Shown: positions 37,356 through 47,166 of the stretch, piece by piece | Numbering within the stretch: position 1 is the first letter of the stretch | How the letters are laid out: the number at the start of each line of letters is the position of its first letter | Origin: Filimonas sp. | Lineage (GTDB): Bacteria > Bacteroidota > Bacteroidia > Chitinophagales > Chitinophagaceae | Reading direction: 5' to 3' | Length of the DNA: 64,000 bases | Assembly (NCBI GenBank): GCA_017306865.1 | Contig: JAFKHH010000020.1 | Span: 116,501-180,500, forward strand | Position numbers and translations under genes: made by a program | The notes under the pieces: generated by a model | What the model saw: the letters and a program-made list of their open reading frames with translations, nothing else | Told to the model about the DNA's origin: nothing | Database searches by the model: none

Positions 37356-37710
37356 TGGTTTACCCGTTTAATAAGCAGAATAGTTTATTAGCAGTCCAGG
37401 CCTTTAGTCTTATTGGCCTGCCTATTTTTATTTGAGATTTGATATTTGAAATGCACAAGAGGTATCCTTGTTTAATATTCGAAATCCCTTGTTCCTTGTT
37501 CGATATTTTTCCTGGTATCTCATGGCACATTTCACGCAATCGGTTGACCTGTTTTTTTCATAGTAATAGTATTAATATCGCATAGACCTATATTATCATT
37601 TTGAGAAATAAGATCGATATACTTTTTAAATAGCGCAATAATTATAATATCGGGATTTGAATATACAGGAACAAAAATCTAAAATGTCAAATCTCAAATC
37701 TTCTTTGTCT
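37356..37710. other. Intergenic region with AT-rich word repeats
   Basis: No gene. Contains a weak terminator (37397-37420), a 'gaaatcccttgttccttgttcgatattt' type word that recurs in inverted form near 50958 and 60007, and 'gagatttgatatttgaaatg' words. The longer in-frame start of the next gene (37657) would be translated from such a word. Confidence 0.5.
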
Positions 37711-38610
37711 ATGAACAGAAGGAGCCTTTTAAAGAACATGGTGTTGGCTGCAGGCGCTACTGCTGCTGTGGGCAGTAAAACTGCAATAGCCGGTACTACA
37801 GATAAGAAAAAGCCGGTACTTACAGTAGCGCATATTACCGATGTGCATATACGCCCGGACTACAACGCACCGGAGCGTTTCAAACATTGCCTGGAAGATA
37901 TTAAAAAACACAAAGTAGATTTCTTTCTCAATGGAGGCGATTCTATTTATGATGCCTCTTACGATTCTGTAAAGAGAGAACGTGCAATGGAACTATGGGC
38001 GCTGTGGGACAAATGCCTGGAAACCATTTCCGGCTACGACGTCTATAGCTGTATCGGCAATCATGATCCCTGGTGGAAAGCACCGGAAAAAACAGACGAC
38101 ATGTACGGAAAGCCATACGTGGTAAAACGCCTGAAGATCCCCGCACGGTATTACAGTGTACATAAAAACGGATGGCACTTTATTATCCTCGATGGCAACA
38201 ACGAAAAAATATCGCTGGATAAAGAACAGTTTGACTGGCTCGAAAAAGAACTCAATTCCCTGCCGGCCAATACGCCCGTTCTCCTCATGTCACATTATCC
38301 TATTCTTGGCACTACGCAAGTGCTTGAAGGCGGCGGTCATTCAGATTGCAAAGAATTAAAAGATCTTTTCTGGAAACATAAAGACAAAGTGAAAATATGT
38401 GTAGGTGGTCACAATCACCTGTATGATAAAACGCTTTATAACAGTGTTTACTATTGTTGTAACGGCGCCATGTCCGGCTACTGGTGGGAGAAAGGGGATA
38501 AACATTCTGCCGGAGAATGTTATAACCAGGAAACGCCACCCGGCTATGCCATCTTAAAATTATATGCTGATGGAACCGTAGAGAATGTATACTATGCGCA
38601 CGGGTATTAA
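37711..38610 (+). CDS. Calcineurin-like metallophosphoesterase, Tat-type export
   Basis: 299 aa from the ATG at 37711 (MNRRSLLKNMVLAAGATAAVG), a twin-arginine signal; upstream in-frame starts run through repeat sequence. Two-metal phosphoesterase motifs: D44-x-H46 (ITDVHIR), GGDS with D77, GNHD with N117/H118/D119, SHYP and GGHNH. Hydrolyses phosphomono- or diesters in the periplasm. In this locus it may remove phosphate groups from the glycan or act on a lipid head group; no substrate evidence. Confidence 0.88.
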   Translation: MNRRSLLKNMVLAAGATAAVGSKTAIAGTTDKKKPVLTVAHITDVHIRPDYNAPERFKHCLEDIKKHKVDFFLNGGDSIYDASYDSVKRERAMELWALWDKCLETISGYDVYSCIGNHDPWWKAPEKTDDMYGKPYVVKRLKIPARYYSVHKNGWHFIILDGNNEKISLDKEQFDWLEKELNSLPANTPVLLMSHYPILGTTQVLEGGGHSDCKELKDLFWKHKDKVKICVGGHNHLYDKTLYNSVYYCCNGAMSGYWWEKGDKHSAGECYNQETPPGYAILKLYADGTVENVYYAHGY

Positions 38611-38719
38611 GGAAAAATAGCGCAATCGTTTGTCCGTTGCTATTCATAGGAATAGTAGTAATATCGCGGTAGTGATTTGAGATTTGAAATTTGAGATTTG
38701 AAATGTAATCTTATTAAGA

Positions 38720-38785
38720 AGAGTGGGCCACTTTCAAAAGACATATTTTAATAATAAAGAAAGTTCCTTAAAAGTGGCCCACTCT
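38720..38785. repeat. Palindromic repeat, copy 1
   Basis: AGAGTGGGCCACTTT (38720-38734) / AAAGTGGCCCACTCT (38771-38785) with an AT-rich loop. The same arms recur at 42125-42190. Possibly a REP-like element or a terminator. Confidence 0.75.
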
Positions 38786-39002
38786 GGCTGATATTAATCA
38801 ACCATTTCAAATTTTAAATCTCAAATCTCAAATATTGAGTATTGAATCCATCCTGTTTTGTCTTGTGTCCTCATGGACGGTAACAAATTACTTTGAGGTA
38901 AGTAATCCAACGTTCATAGGACACAAAGCAAAAATACCTTCTGCGTTTTTCTAAGCATCCTCCGGCAATCCTTAACAGTCGTTTAAAAACGAATATGCCA
39001 TT

Positions 39003-40520
39003 ATGAGAAAATTACTTGCATTCATATTCATACTGCTATCTTTCAGAGTGAATGCACAGCAGAAAAAACCAAACATCGTTTATATCTATGCAGACGATCT
39101 CGGCTATGGTGACCTCGGATGCTACGGGCAGCAAAAAATAGAAACACCGAATATAGACGCCCTTGCAGCCAATGGAAAAAAGTTTACACAGCACTACGCC
39201 TTCCCGGTTTGTGCACCGTCACGCTACATCCTGATGACCGGCAAAAGCTCCGGCCATGCGTACATACGTGGCAATAACGAATGGGGCGAACGTGGCAACG
39301 TGCGCAGCTTTAAAGAAATGGAAGCCAACCCTTATCTCGAAGGGCAATGGCCCATACCGGGCAATACCATTACCATTCCTAAAATGTTGAAGAAAGCCGG
39401 TTATGCAACAGCCCTAGTAGGCAAGTGGGGGTTAGGCGCACCCATGACCGCAGGCACACCCAATAAACAAGGCTTCGACTACTTCTACGGCTTTATCTGT
39501 CAGCGGCAAGACCATACGTACTATCCCGGTCATTTATGGGAAAACGAAGACCGCGTGCCGCTAAACAATAAAATTCTTGACCCCAACGTAACCTTTCCCA
39601 AAGAGCTGGACCCACTCGATGCAAAAAATTACGAACAGTACCAGCAAAATGATTATGCCTCCGGTTTCCTTATCAACGCTGCAATTAATTTTATAGATAA
39701 AAACAAACAACAGCCATTCTTTCTCTACTATGCAAGTCCGTTACCACACGTGTCATTGCAGGCGCCACAAAAATGGATAGACTACTATCACAAAAAGTTT
39801 GGCGATGAGAAACCTTTCCTCGGCGGTGATGGTTATTTTCCATGCCGCTATCCGCGCGCCACCTACGCAGCCATGATCGCTGCACTGGATGAGGAAGTAG
39901 GACAGATCATAAACACATTGAAGAAAAATGGATTGTATGAAAACACCATTATCTTATTCAGCAGCGATAACGGCCCTACCTACAACGGCGGCTCTGACTC
40001 GCCGTGGTTTAACAGTGCGGGACCTTTCTCCGGTGAATATGGAAGAGCAAAAGGGTTTGTATATGAAGGCGGTATCAGAACGCCCTTTATAGTACAGTGG
40101 CCGGGCAAAATAAGCGCAGGTACACAAAGCGACATGATTCTTTCTACAATGGATGCCATGCCTACACTTTGTGACATAGCTGGCATAACTGCTCCGACGC
40201 AGATAGATGGCGTGAGCTACCTGAATACATTACTGGGCAAGTCTCAGCAAAAAATACATGACTACTTATATTTTGAATTTCCTGAGTATGGCGGGCAACA
40301 AGCCGTGCGTATGGGAAAGTGGAAAGCCATACGTACAAATATTCACAAAGGAAATATGGCAATACAACTGTACGATCTGGATGCCGATCTGAAAGAGCAA
40401 AATGATGTGGCCGCCATGCACCCGGACATAGTAAAACAAATAGAAAATATTCTGAAGAAAGAACATACAAAACCTGAAGTATCCTCATTTATTATGAAGC
40501 CTTTAGAAGGAACAAAATAA
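39003..40520 (+). CDS. Sulfatase, S1 family, exported
   Basis: 505 aa. Signal peptide 1-18 (ends VNAQ). Metal site NIVYIYADDLGYGDLGCYG; activation motif C70-A-P-S-R followed by YILMTG, the formylglycine precursor. The SDNGPTYNGGSDSPWF and GKWKAIRTN motifs are typical arylsulfatase-A-like family features. It begins 392 bp after the metallophosphoesterase and stands 7 bp before the next sulfatase, so the two are co-transcribed. Removes sulfate from glycans in the periplasm; linkage specificity unknown. Confidence 0.92.
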   Translation: MRKLLAFIFILLSFRVNAQQKKPNIVYIYADDLGYGDLGCYGQQKIETPNIDALAANGKKFTQHYAFPVCAPSRYILMTGKSSGHAYIRGNNEWGERGNVRSFKEMEANPYLEGQWPIPGNTITIPKMLKKAGYATALVGKWGLGAPMTAGTPNKQGFDYFYGFICQRQDHTYYPGHLWENEDRVPLNNKILDPNVTFPKELDPLDAKNYEQYQQNDYASGFLINAAINFIDKNKQQPFFLYYASPLPHVSLQAPQKWIDYYHKKFGDEKPFLGGDGYFPCRYPRATYAAMIAALDEEVGQIINTLKKNGLYENTIILFSSDNGPTYNGGSDSPWFNSAGPFSGEYGRAKGFVYEGGIRTPFIVQWPGKISAGTQSDMILSTMDAMPTLCDIAGITAPTQIDGVSYLNTLLGKSQQKIHDYLYFEFPEYGGQQAVRMGKWKAIRTNIHKGNMAIQLYDLDADLKEQNDVAAMHPDIVKQIENILKKEHTKPEVSSFIMKPLEGTK

Positions 40521-40527
40521 TGACATC

Positions 40528-42054
40528 ATGAAAAGTAACCTGCTCTCTCCGCGTTCTGTCTTGCTTGTGTTGTTGTGCTTTCTATGGCATCAAACAACAA
40601 TAGCGCAGCAGAAAAAGCCAAACGTTATCTACATCTGTGCAGACGACCTTGGCTACGGCGATCTTAGCTGCTATGGTGCAACGAAAATAAAAACGCCCAA
40701 CCTGGATGCCCTTGCAGCCAATGGTGTTTTGTTTACCAACGCACATGCCACATCAGCCACCTGTACACCATCGCGCTACGCAATGATGACGGGAGAGTAC
40801 CCGTGGCGTAAAGATGGTGTGCGCATATTGCCGGGCGATGCAGCATTGATAGTGCCGCAAAACAAGATCACACTACCCGGTGTGTTTAAGAAAGCAGGGT
40901 ATAAAACGGCCATTGTAGGTAAGTGGCACTTAGGTATAGGCACACAGGTAGACAAAGACTGGAACGGAGACATAAGGCCAGGGCCAAATGAAGTAGGTTT
41001 TGACTATTCCTTCATCTTCCCCGCCACAGCAGACCGCGTGCCCACAGTATTTGTAGAGAACCATCGCGTAATAGCATTAGACACAAATGACCCGATACAG
41101 GTAAGCTATACTAAAAAAGTAGGAGATGAGCCTACCGGTAAAGAGCATCCCGAACTGTTGAAAATGAAATCATCTCCCGGACAAGGACATGATCAGACCA
41201 TCATCAATGGTATAGGCCGCATAGGTTATATGAGTGGTGGTAAAACCGCCAGGTGGACGGATGAAGAATTGTCCTTCACTTTTTTAAACAAGGCAAAACA
41301 AGTGATCACTGACAACAAGACTACACCATTCTTCTTATACTTTGCATTGACAGAACCGCATGTGCCGCGTATGCCTGCAACCATGTTTAAAGGCACAAGC
41401 GCGCTGGGCTATCGCGGCGATGCCATTATGCAACTGGACTGGACTGTAGGGCAGATTATGCAACAGCTAAAAGCAACAGGGCTGGATAAAAATACCATTA
41501 TTGTTTTCTCCAGCGATAACGGCCCGGTGCTGGACGACGGTTATATGGATGAAGCAGTAACTAAGCAAAACGGGCACCTGCCAGCAGGCCCCTTGCGCGG
41601 TGGTAAGTACAGCGCATTTGAAGGAGGCACACGCGTGCCGTTTATCGTAAGCTGGCCTGCCACCATTAAGCCTGCAAAGTCAGATGCCCTGGTATGCCAG
41701 GTAGATCTGCTTAATTCCTTTGCTGCAATGCTGCACATAAGTGTACCTGCAAACGAAGCCCGTGATAGTGAAAATATGCTGGATGTATTATTGGGTAAAT
41801 CAGCAAAAGGGCGTGACGCATTGGTATTGCAAGGTGGTGCATTATCTGTAGTAAAAGACAACTGGAAATATATAACACCGAATAAAGGCCCGGCGCTATT
41901 TGGCGGTGTAAACATAGAATCAGGCAACAGCGAAAGCGTGCAGTTGTACAACCTGAAAAACGATGTAGGCGAACAAAATAACCTGGCGGAAAAATACCCG
42001 GAACGAGTGAAAGAAATGGCCGTGTTGTTAGAAAAAATAAAGGATAAAAAATAA
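40528..42054 (+). CDS. Sulfatase, S1 family, exported
   Basis: 508 aa, signal peptide about 1-27 (ends IAQ). Metal site NVIYICADDLGYGDLSCYG; activation motif C79-T-P-S-R-YAMMTGEYPW. GKWHLGIG, SSDNGPVLDDGY and PLRGGKYSAFEGGTRVPF are conserved sulfatase segments. It is clearly a different subfamily from its upstream neighbour, suggesting two sulfate positions. An inverted repeat just after the stop may act as terminator. Confidence 0.92.
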   Translation: MKSNLLSPRSVLLVLLCFLWHQTTIAQQKKPNVIYICADDLGYGDLSCYGATKIKTPNLDALAANGVLFTNAHATSATCTPSRYAMMTGEYPWRKDGVRILPGDAALIVPQNKITLPGVFKKAGYKTAIVGKWHLGIGTQVDKDWNGDIRPGPNEVGFDYSFIFPATADRVPTVFVENHRVIALDTNDPIQVSYTKKVGDEPTGKEHPELLKMKSSPGQGHDQTIINGIGRIGYMSGGKTARWTDEELSFTFLNKAKQVITDNKTTPFFLYFALTEPHVPRMPATMFKGTSALGYRGDAIMQLDWTVGQIMQQLKATGLDKNTIIVFSSDNGPVLDDGYMDEAVTKQNGHLPAGPLRGGKYSAFEGGTRVPFIVSWPATIKPAKSDALVCQVDLLNSFAAMLHISVPANEARDSENMLDVLLGKSAKGRDALVLQGGALSVVKDNWKYITPNKGPALFGGVNIESGNSESVQLYNLKNDVGEQNNLAEKYPERVKEMAVLLEKIKDKK

Positions 42055-42079
42055 AAAGCCATTGGAGGTTTAAAATTTG

Positions 42080-42322
42080 GTAACTGGCGCAGGGCTCCAG
42101 CCCTGTGCCAGTAAAAGCGAGTTAAGAGTGGGCCACTTTCAAAGAATATATTTTCTTGGCTAAGGATGCACTTAAAAAGTGGCCCACTCTTTTCCGCAAC
42201 GTCTTCCTCCTTTGTAGGGATTGATGAGAGGCGAGGAGCGTTGTTGTCGTTATGCTTAAGGTAGTAAGCATATTGATCAGTAAAATATAGGTGCAGGGCT
42301 CTCGCCCTGTGCCAGTAAAAGA
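42080..42322. repeat. Paired GC hairpins and palindromic repeat
   Basis: GCGCAGGGCTCCAGCCCTGTGCC at 42087-42109 and a close copy (GTGCAGGGCTCTCGCCCTGTGCC) at about 42291-42313 each fold as hairpins and each is followed by AGTAAAAG. Between them lies copy 2 of the AGAGTGGGCCACTTT palindrome (42125-42139 / 42176-42190). The second hairpin sits 17 bp before the next start codon. Confidence 0.65.
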
Positions 42323-42329
42323 AAAAATA

Positions 42330-42869
42330 ATGCAGAAAAAATTTCTGTACATACTCCTGTTCATAACTGGCTTGGCTGCCTGTAAACCAAACAGCAATGC
42401 CGGTAATCCTGTAGCATGGCAGCAGCAACTTGCTGAAACACTGCCTATGCTTGGACATAGGAACTGGATCATAGTAGCAGATAAAGCATTTCCTATGCAA
42501 ACAGATCCGGGTATTGCTTACATCTATGCAGATAAAGAATTGCTTACTGTTTTACAGGAAGTAGTTAAACAAGTGGAACAATCCGGGCATGTAAAACCTG
42601 AAATATACCGGGATAAAGAATTAGCGTTTATAGAGGATAACAACGTACGCAGTTTTATAGCACGCGAAGACAGTCTGTTGAAAGGAAAGAATATGCAAAC
42701 CCTGCTACATGATTCCTGCTTTAAAAAATTGTCGGAAGAGTCAAGGCAATTTAAAGTACTGGTTATAAAAACAAATGAATTGTTGCCATACACTTCTGTT
42801 TTTATAAGACTTGATTGTGCGTACTGGGATGCAGGTAAAGAACAAATCTTACGTGAAAAAATGAAATAG
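42330..42869 (+). CDS. RbsD/FucU-like lipoprotein
   Basis: 179 aa from the ATG at 42330 (MQKKFLYILLFITGLAACKP); lipoprotein Cys C18. The segment LPMLGHRNWIIVADKAFPMQ and the later HVKPEIYRDKELAFI resemble RbsD/FucU sugar mutarotases, where a His at the start of the chain and an Asp-containing strand shape the sugar site. The family is normally cytosolic, so a lipid-anchored version is unusual. It stands 27 bp before GH116, suggesting it acts on the released sugar. Assignment by motif resemblance only. Confidence 0.5.
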   Translation: MQKKFLYILLFITGLAACKPNSNAGNPVAWQQQLAETLPMLGHRNWIIVADKAFPMQTDPGIAYIYADKELLTVLQEVVKQVEQSGHVKPEIYRDKELAFIEDNNVRSFIAREDSLLKGKNMQTLLHDSCFKKLSEESRQFKVLVIKTNELLPYTSVFIRLDCAYWDAGKEQILREKMK

Positions 42870-42896
42870 ACATTTTAATAACCTAATGATCACCGC

Positions 42897-45590
42897 ATGA
42901 AGAAAAAAACGGAACGACGCACCTTTATTCAACAGGCAGGTTTGCTTACCACCTCTGCATGGCTTGCCCAGTCGCGCATATCGCCACTGTTTGCCAGAAC
43001 ATATAAGCCCTTTCCTATACCGGCAGATAAAGGATTAAGCAAAGCATATATTCAATCATTATATGAAAGAGGGAATGCAACTACCTATCTTAAAACAAAA
43101 AACGAATTGGCCTATATAGGCATGCCTGTTGGCGGCATAGGCTGTGGCACTGTATATGCCGGTGGTGACGGAAGACTGTGGCTGTGGGATATTTTCAACA
43201 GGAATATGGAAGGCGTAGAACCCAAAGTGGTTGAATGGAGTATATTCAATATCCCTAAACGTAAAATACGTTCACGCGATGGTGCATCTTATATAGCGCC
43301 TGCAAAAGATATAAGACCGTTACTGCAGGAGTTTGCATTGCAAATAGAATACAAAGGCAAAACAGTAGTTAAGTTGTTACGGGAAGAAGATTGGGATGAA
43401 ATAAAGTTTGAGGCAACTTACCCGGTAGCACGCGTACAGTACATACAGAATGATCTGCCGTTTACAGTTACGGCACAACTCTATTCACCATTTATTCCGC
43501 TGGACGAAAATAATTCTGGTTTGCCGGCGACTATCATCGACTTTCAAATAACCAACAACAGCGGTACTGACGCGACTATTGCTATGCTGGCAGTACTGGA
43601 AAATAAAGTAAATCCATACACTGCAAAAGCGCAAGCACACAAGCGGGCGAATAAAGCGTATAACGATAATAAGCTGCAGGCTGTATATATGTACACGCAA
43701 AACGGGAGCGGAGCAGTAAAACAGGATGGCGATAACGATGATGGCAACATGACGATTGCTTGTTTGCAAAATGCAGCAATACATACCAGCGCACAATGGC
43801 CTTTGCAGGCAACAGCCTTCCGGGATACAAGTGAAGCAGATGCTGTAGCTGATATTGGTCAGCCGCTCTATGGTACACTCTGCTATCGAACAAAGCTGGC
43901 AAAACAGCAATCTGCAAAAACATCCTTTGTTATTGCATGGTATTTCCCCAACGTCAATCTTACAAAAAGGTTCAGGCAATTGCAAGGAGATGGCGCTTAC
44001 TACACACGCCGGTTCTCCTCATCCCTGGATGTGGCGAAATATATAGCCGCTAACTATGCACATCTTTCCGGGCAAACAATGCTATGGCAACGCACCTGGT
44101 ATGAAAAAAGCACACTGCCATATTGGTTTTTGGAAAGAACATTTTTAAATACCTCTATACTGGCTACTGCAACTACAAAACGTTTTGATACAGGCCGCTT
44201 CTGGGGATGGGAAGGTGTAGGCGCATGTGAAGGAACCTGTACGCATGTGTGGCAATATGCACAGGCGGCAGGTCGTATCTTCCCCGCACTGGAGCGCGAC
44301 ACACGAGCCCGCGTAGACCTGGGCATTGCAATGCAGGATAATGGAGGGATTAAATTCCGGGGGGAATTAGAAACACACCCTGCTGTAGACGGACAGGCTG
44401 GAACCATCCTGCGGATCTATCGCGAACACCAGATGAGCAAGGACAATATCTTCTTGCAAAAGAATTGGCTTGCAACTAAAAAAGCAGTGGAGTACCTTTT
44501 CACGCTCGACAAAAATGGCGATGGAATGGAAGATACGCCGGTGGAAAATACGTTGGATGCAATGTGGGATGGAGAGATAGCATGGATCGTAGGATTGTGC
44601 ATAGCGGCTGTACAAGCTGCACAATTAATGGCTGCGGAGATGAATGACGCTGCCTTCGAAGAAAAGTGTAAAACCTATGTAACGAATGGCAGGAAGAATA
44701 TGGAAGCGAAATTGTACAACGGAGAATATTTTATACACAGGCCCGATCCCAAAAAAGGACGGGCAAATCTTGGATCATACAACACCTGTCATATAGATCA
44801 GGTCTTTGGACAGTCATGGGCTTTTCAGCTTGGATTGCCGCGCGTATTGGATAAGACAAAAACAGTTAGTGCATTAAATGCGTTGTGGAAATACAACTTT
44901 GCAACAGATGTAGGTCCTTATTTGCAACAGGTAGGTGTAGGCCGCCCTTATGCCTTGCCGGGCGAAGGTGGCATGATCATGAACACCAATCCAAAAGGCG
45001 AAGCAAAACCATACGGAGATAACGACACCTGGCAGTTGGGCTACTTCCACGAATGTATGTCTGGTTTTGAACACCAGGTAGCCTCGCACATGATGGGAGA
45101 AGGCATGAAGGATGAAGCAATGGTGCTGACGCGTGCCATACATGACCGCTATCATGCAAAAAAGCGAAACCCGTTTAATGAAATAGAATGCAGCGACCAC
45201 TACGCACGCGCTATGGCAAGCTATGGTACATTTATTACTGCATGCGGGTTTCAATATCATGGACCTAAAGGATACATTCGTTTTGCGCCGCAATGGAAGA
45301 AAGATGATTTTGCAGCAGCCTTTACTGCAGCTACTGCATGGGGTAGTTATACACAACAGCAAAAAGCAAATACACAAGTACATATTTTTTCTGTACAATA
45401 CGGTACATTGTCCTTGTCTGCTATAGGTATAGAGTGCTTTGCTGTGAAGAAAGCTGCAAAAGCAACTGTGCGTATAGATCAACTGTTATTACCTGCCACA
45501 CTTGTACAGGCGGGGAATGATATAGTTGTTACACTGGCTGAAGCATGTAATATACCGGCAGGGAAACAAATCAGTATTATCATCAGCTAA
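42897..45590 (+). CDS. GH116 glycoside hydrolase (GBA2-like)
   Basis: 897 aa. Twin-arginine-type signal (ERRTFIQQAGLLTTSAWLA). The N-terminal GBA2_N beta domain begins MPVGGIGCGTVYAGGDGRLWLWD; the catalytic (alpha/alpha)6 barrel follows. Candidate catalytic residues are E445 in GACEGTCTHVWQYAQ (nucleophile region) and D634 in HIDQVFGQSWAF (acid/base). GH116 includes beta-glucosidases, beta-xylosidases, GlcNAcases and human glucosylceramidase GBA2. Lies between sulfatases, so it probably acts after desulfation. Confidence 0.85.
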   Translation: MKKKTERRTFIQQAGLLTTSAWLAQSRISPLFARTYKPFPIPADKGLSKAYIQSLYERGNATTYLKTKNELAYIGMPVGGIGCGTVYAGGDGRLWLWDIFNRNMEGVEPKVVEWSIFNIPKRKIRSRDGASYIAPAKDIRPLLQEFALQIEYKGKTVVKLLREEDWDEIKFEATYPVARVQYIQNDLPFTVTAQLYSPFIPLDENNSGLPATIIDFQITNNSGTDATIAMLAVLENKVNPYTAKAQAHKRANKAYNDNKLQAVYMYTQNGSGAVKQDGDNDDGNMTIACLQNAAIHTSAQWPLQATAFRDTSEADAVADIGQPLYGTLCYRTKLAKQQSAKTSFVIAWYFPNVNLTKRFRQLQGDGAYYTRRFSSSLDVAKYIAANYAHLSGQTMLWQRTWYEKSTLPYWFLERTFLNTSILATATTKRFDTGRFWGWEGVGACEGTCTHVWQYAQAAGRIFPALERDTRARVDLGIAMQDNGGIKFRGELETHPAVDGQAGTILRIYREHQMSKDNIFLQKNWLATKKAVEYLFTLDKNGDGMEDTPVENTLDAMWDGEIAWIVGLCIAAVQAAQLMAAEMNDAAFEEKCKTYVTNGRKNMEAKLYNGEYFIHRPDPKKGRANLGSYNTCHIDQVFGQSWAFQLGLPRVLDKTKTVSALNALWKYNFATDVGPYLQQVGVGRPYALPGEGGMIMNTNPKGEAKPYGDNDTWQLGYFHECMSGFEHQVASHMMGEGMKDEAMVLTRAIHDRYHAKKRNPFNEIECSDHYARAMASYGTFITACGFQYHGPKGYIRFAPQWKKDDFAAAFTAATAWGSYTQQQKANTQVHIFSVQYGTLSLSAIGIECFAVKKAAKATVRIDQLLLPATLVQAGNDIVVTLAEACNIPAGKQISIIIS

Positions 45591-45607
45591 TTCGATAACC
45601 AAGTATT

Positions 45608-47035
45608 ATGAGAAATCTTTTTTTATTCGTTGTAGCATCTTTGTGCAGCTTCTCCTCTTTTGCACAGCAAAAAAGAGAGAAGCCCAATATCATATTTATC
45701 CTGGCCGATGATCTCGGTTATGGTGATATTGCGCCGTATGGGCAAACAAAGATCCGCACACCCAATCTTACAAAGATGGCGGAAGAAGGCATGAAGTACA
45801 CACAGTTTTATGCAGGTACTTCCGTGTGCGCTCCTTCCCGCTCTTCATTAATGACAGGCCTGCATACAGGGCACACATTTATTCGTGGCAACAAAGAAGT
45901 GAAGCCGGAAGGACAACAGCCAATACCTGCCAGCGCCTTTACCATAGGGGAACTGGTAAAACAAGCAGGCTACACGACCGGCGTATTTGGCAAATGGGGC
46001 TTAGGCCCTGTAGGCAGTGAAGGCGATCCGCTGAAGCATGGCATTGATAATTTTTATGGAACCAACTGCCAGTTGCTCGCACACCGGTATTATCCAACGC
46101 ACCTGTGGGAAAATGAGACACGCATAGACTTAAAAGGAAATGAAAACCTGGCGCAGCCAACCACCTATGCGCCGGAGTTGATCCATCAGAAAGCCCTGCA
46201 GTTTATAGATGATAACAAAGCCAAACCTTTTGTACTGTTCCTCACCTACACCTTGCCACATGCCGAGCTGCTGGTGCCGGACGACAGTATTTTCCTTTCT
46301 TATAAAAATACATTCCCGGAAAAACCATATAAAGGGAATGATTATGGACCTGTTGCTAATAAAGGTGGCTACACTTCGCAAGCATATCCGCATGCTACGT
46401 TTGCAGCAATGGTTACCCGGCTCGATCTCTATGTAGGGCAGGTGTTTCAAAAACTAAAAGCATTAGGTATTGATGACAATACGCTCGTGATCTTTACCAG
46501 CGACAACGGCCCGCATGTAGAAGGCGGCGCTGATCCCACATTCTTTAATAGTGGTGGTGGGCTGCGTGGTGTAAAAAGAGATCTGTATGAAGGTGGTATG
46601 CGAGAGCCGTTTATAGTAAGATGGCCGGGTAAGGTAAAACCGGGCACAACAAACAATTACATCGGTGCATTCTGGGACGTAATGCCAACCTTTGCGCAAA
46701 TAACAGGTGCGCCTATGACAAAACCAACGGATGGTATTTCCTTCCTGCCTTCCATGACTGGTAAGAAACAAAAGCAACACGATTATCTCTATTGGGAGTT
46801 TCATGAAAATGGTGGAACGCAGGCAGTAAGAAAAGGAAACTGGAAAGCAGTGCGCCTGCATGTGTTTGATAAAACCAAAACAACGGTTGAATTGTATGAT
46901 TTATCAAAAGATCCGGCAGAGCAAAACAACATTGCAGCAGCACAACCTAAACTGGTAAAAGCATTAACCAAACTAATGGATGAATCTCATGTAGAATCCG
47001 CGATCTTTCCTTTTAAAAACGTAATAGAAAAATAG
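45608..47035 (+). CDS. Sulfatase, S1 family, exported
   Basis: 475 aa, signal peptide about 1-20 (ends SFAQ). Metal site NIIFILADDLGYGDIAPYG; activation motif C74-A-P-S-R-SSLMTGLHTGH. Sequence around the active site (FIRGNKE, FGKWGLGPVGSEGDP) resembles the sulfatase at 39003, so the two are likely one subfamily. It starts 17 bp after GH116, in the same operon. Confidence 0.92.
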   Translation: MRNLFLFVVASLCSFSSFAQQKREKPNIIFILADDLGYGDIAPYGQTKIRTPNLTKMAEEGMKYTQFYAGTSVCAPSRSSLMTGLHTGHTFIRGNKEVKPEGQQPIPASAFTIGELVKQAGYTTGVFGKWGLGPVGSEGDPLKHGIDNFYGTNCQLLAHRYYPTHLWENETRIDLKGNENLAQPTTYAPELIHQKALQFIDDNKAKPFVLFLTYTLPHAELLVPDDSIFLSYKNTFPEKPYKGNDYGPVANKGGYTSQAYPHATFAAMVTRLDLYVGQVFQKLKALGIDDNTLVIFTSDNGPHVEGGADPTFFNSGGGLRGVKRDLYEGGMREPFIVRWPGKVKPGTTNNYIGAFWDVMPTFAQITGAPMTKPTDGISFLPSMTGKKQKQHDYLYWEFHENGGTQAVRKGNWKAVRLHVFDKTKTTVELYDLSKDPAEQNNIAAAQPKLVKALTKLMDESHVESAIFPFKNVIEK

Positions 47036-47166
47036 TCTCAGAAGCGCAGGTGAATAGTGAGTGGTCAGTTGTGAGTAAACCCTCTGTGTACTTTGCGTGC
47101 CTTTGCGTTCTCTGCGATACCTTGTACATCTCACTTAGTATTTTGCACATGCTTTAAAATTGTTTT
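47036..47166. other. Intergenic word repeats
   Basis: 131 bp holding GTGAGTGGTCAGTTGTGAG and CTCTGTGTACTTTGCG/TTTGCGTTCTCTGCG words, also found near 51005 and 54390. No gene. Confidence 0.5.

Noticed and set aside
37657..37710. Longer N terminus for the metallophosphoesterase
   Set aside because: The added residues are translated from an AT-rich intergenic word repeat and would bury the twin-arginine signal.
39003..47035. Sulfatases as alkaline phosphatases or phosphodiesterases of the same fold
   Set aside because: All carry C-x-P-S-R with the following Thr-Gly segment, which is specific to formylglycine sulfatases.
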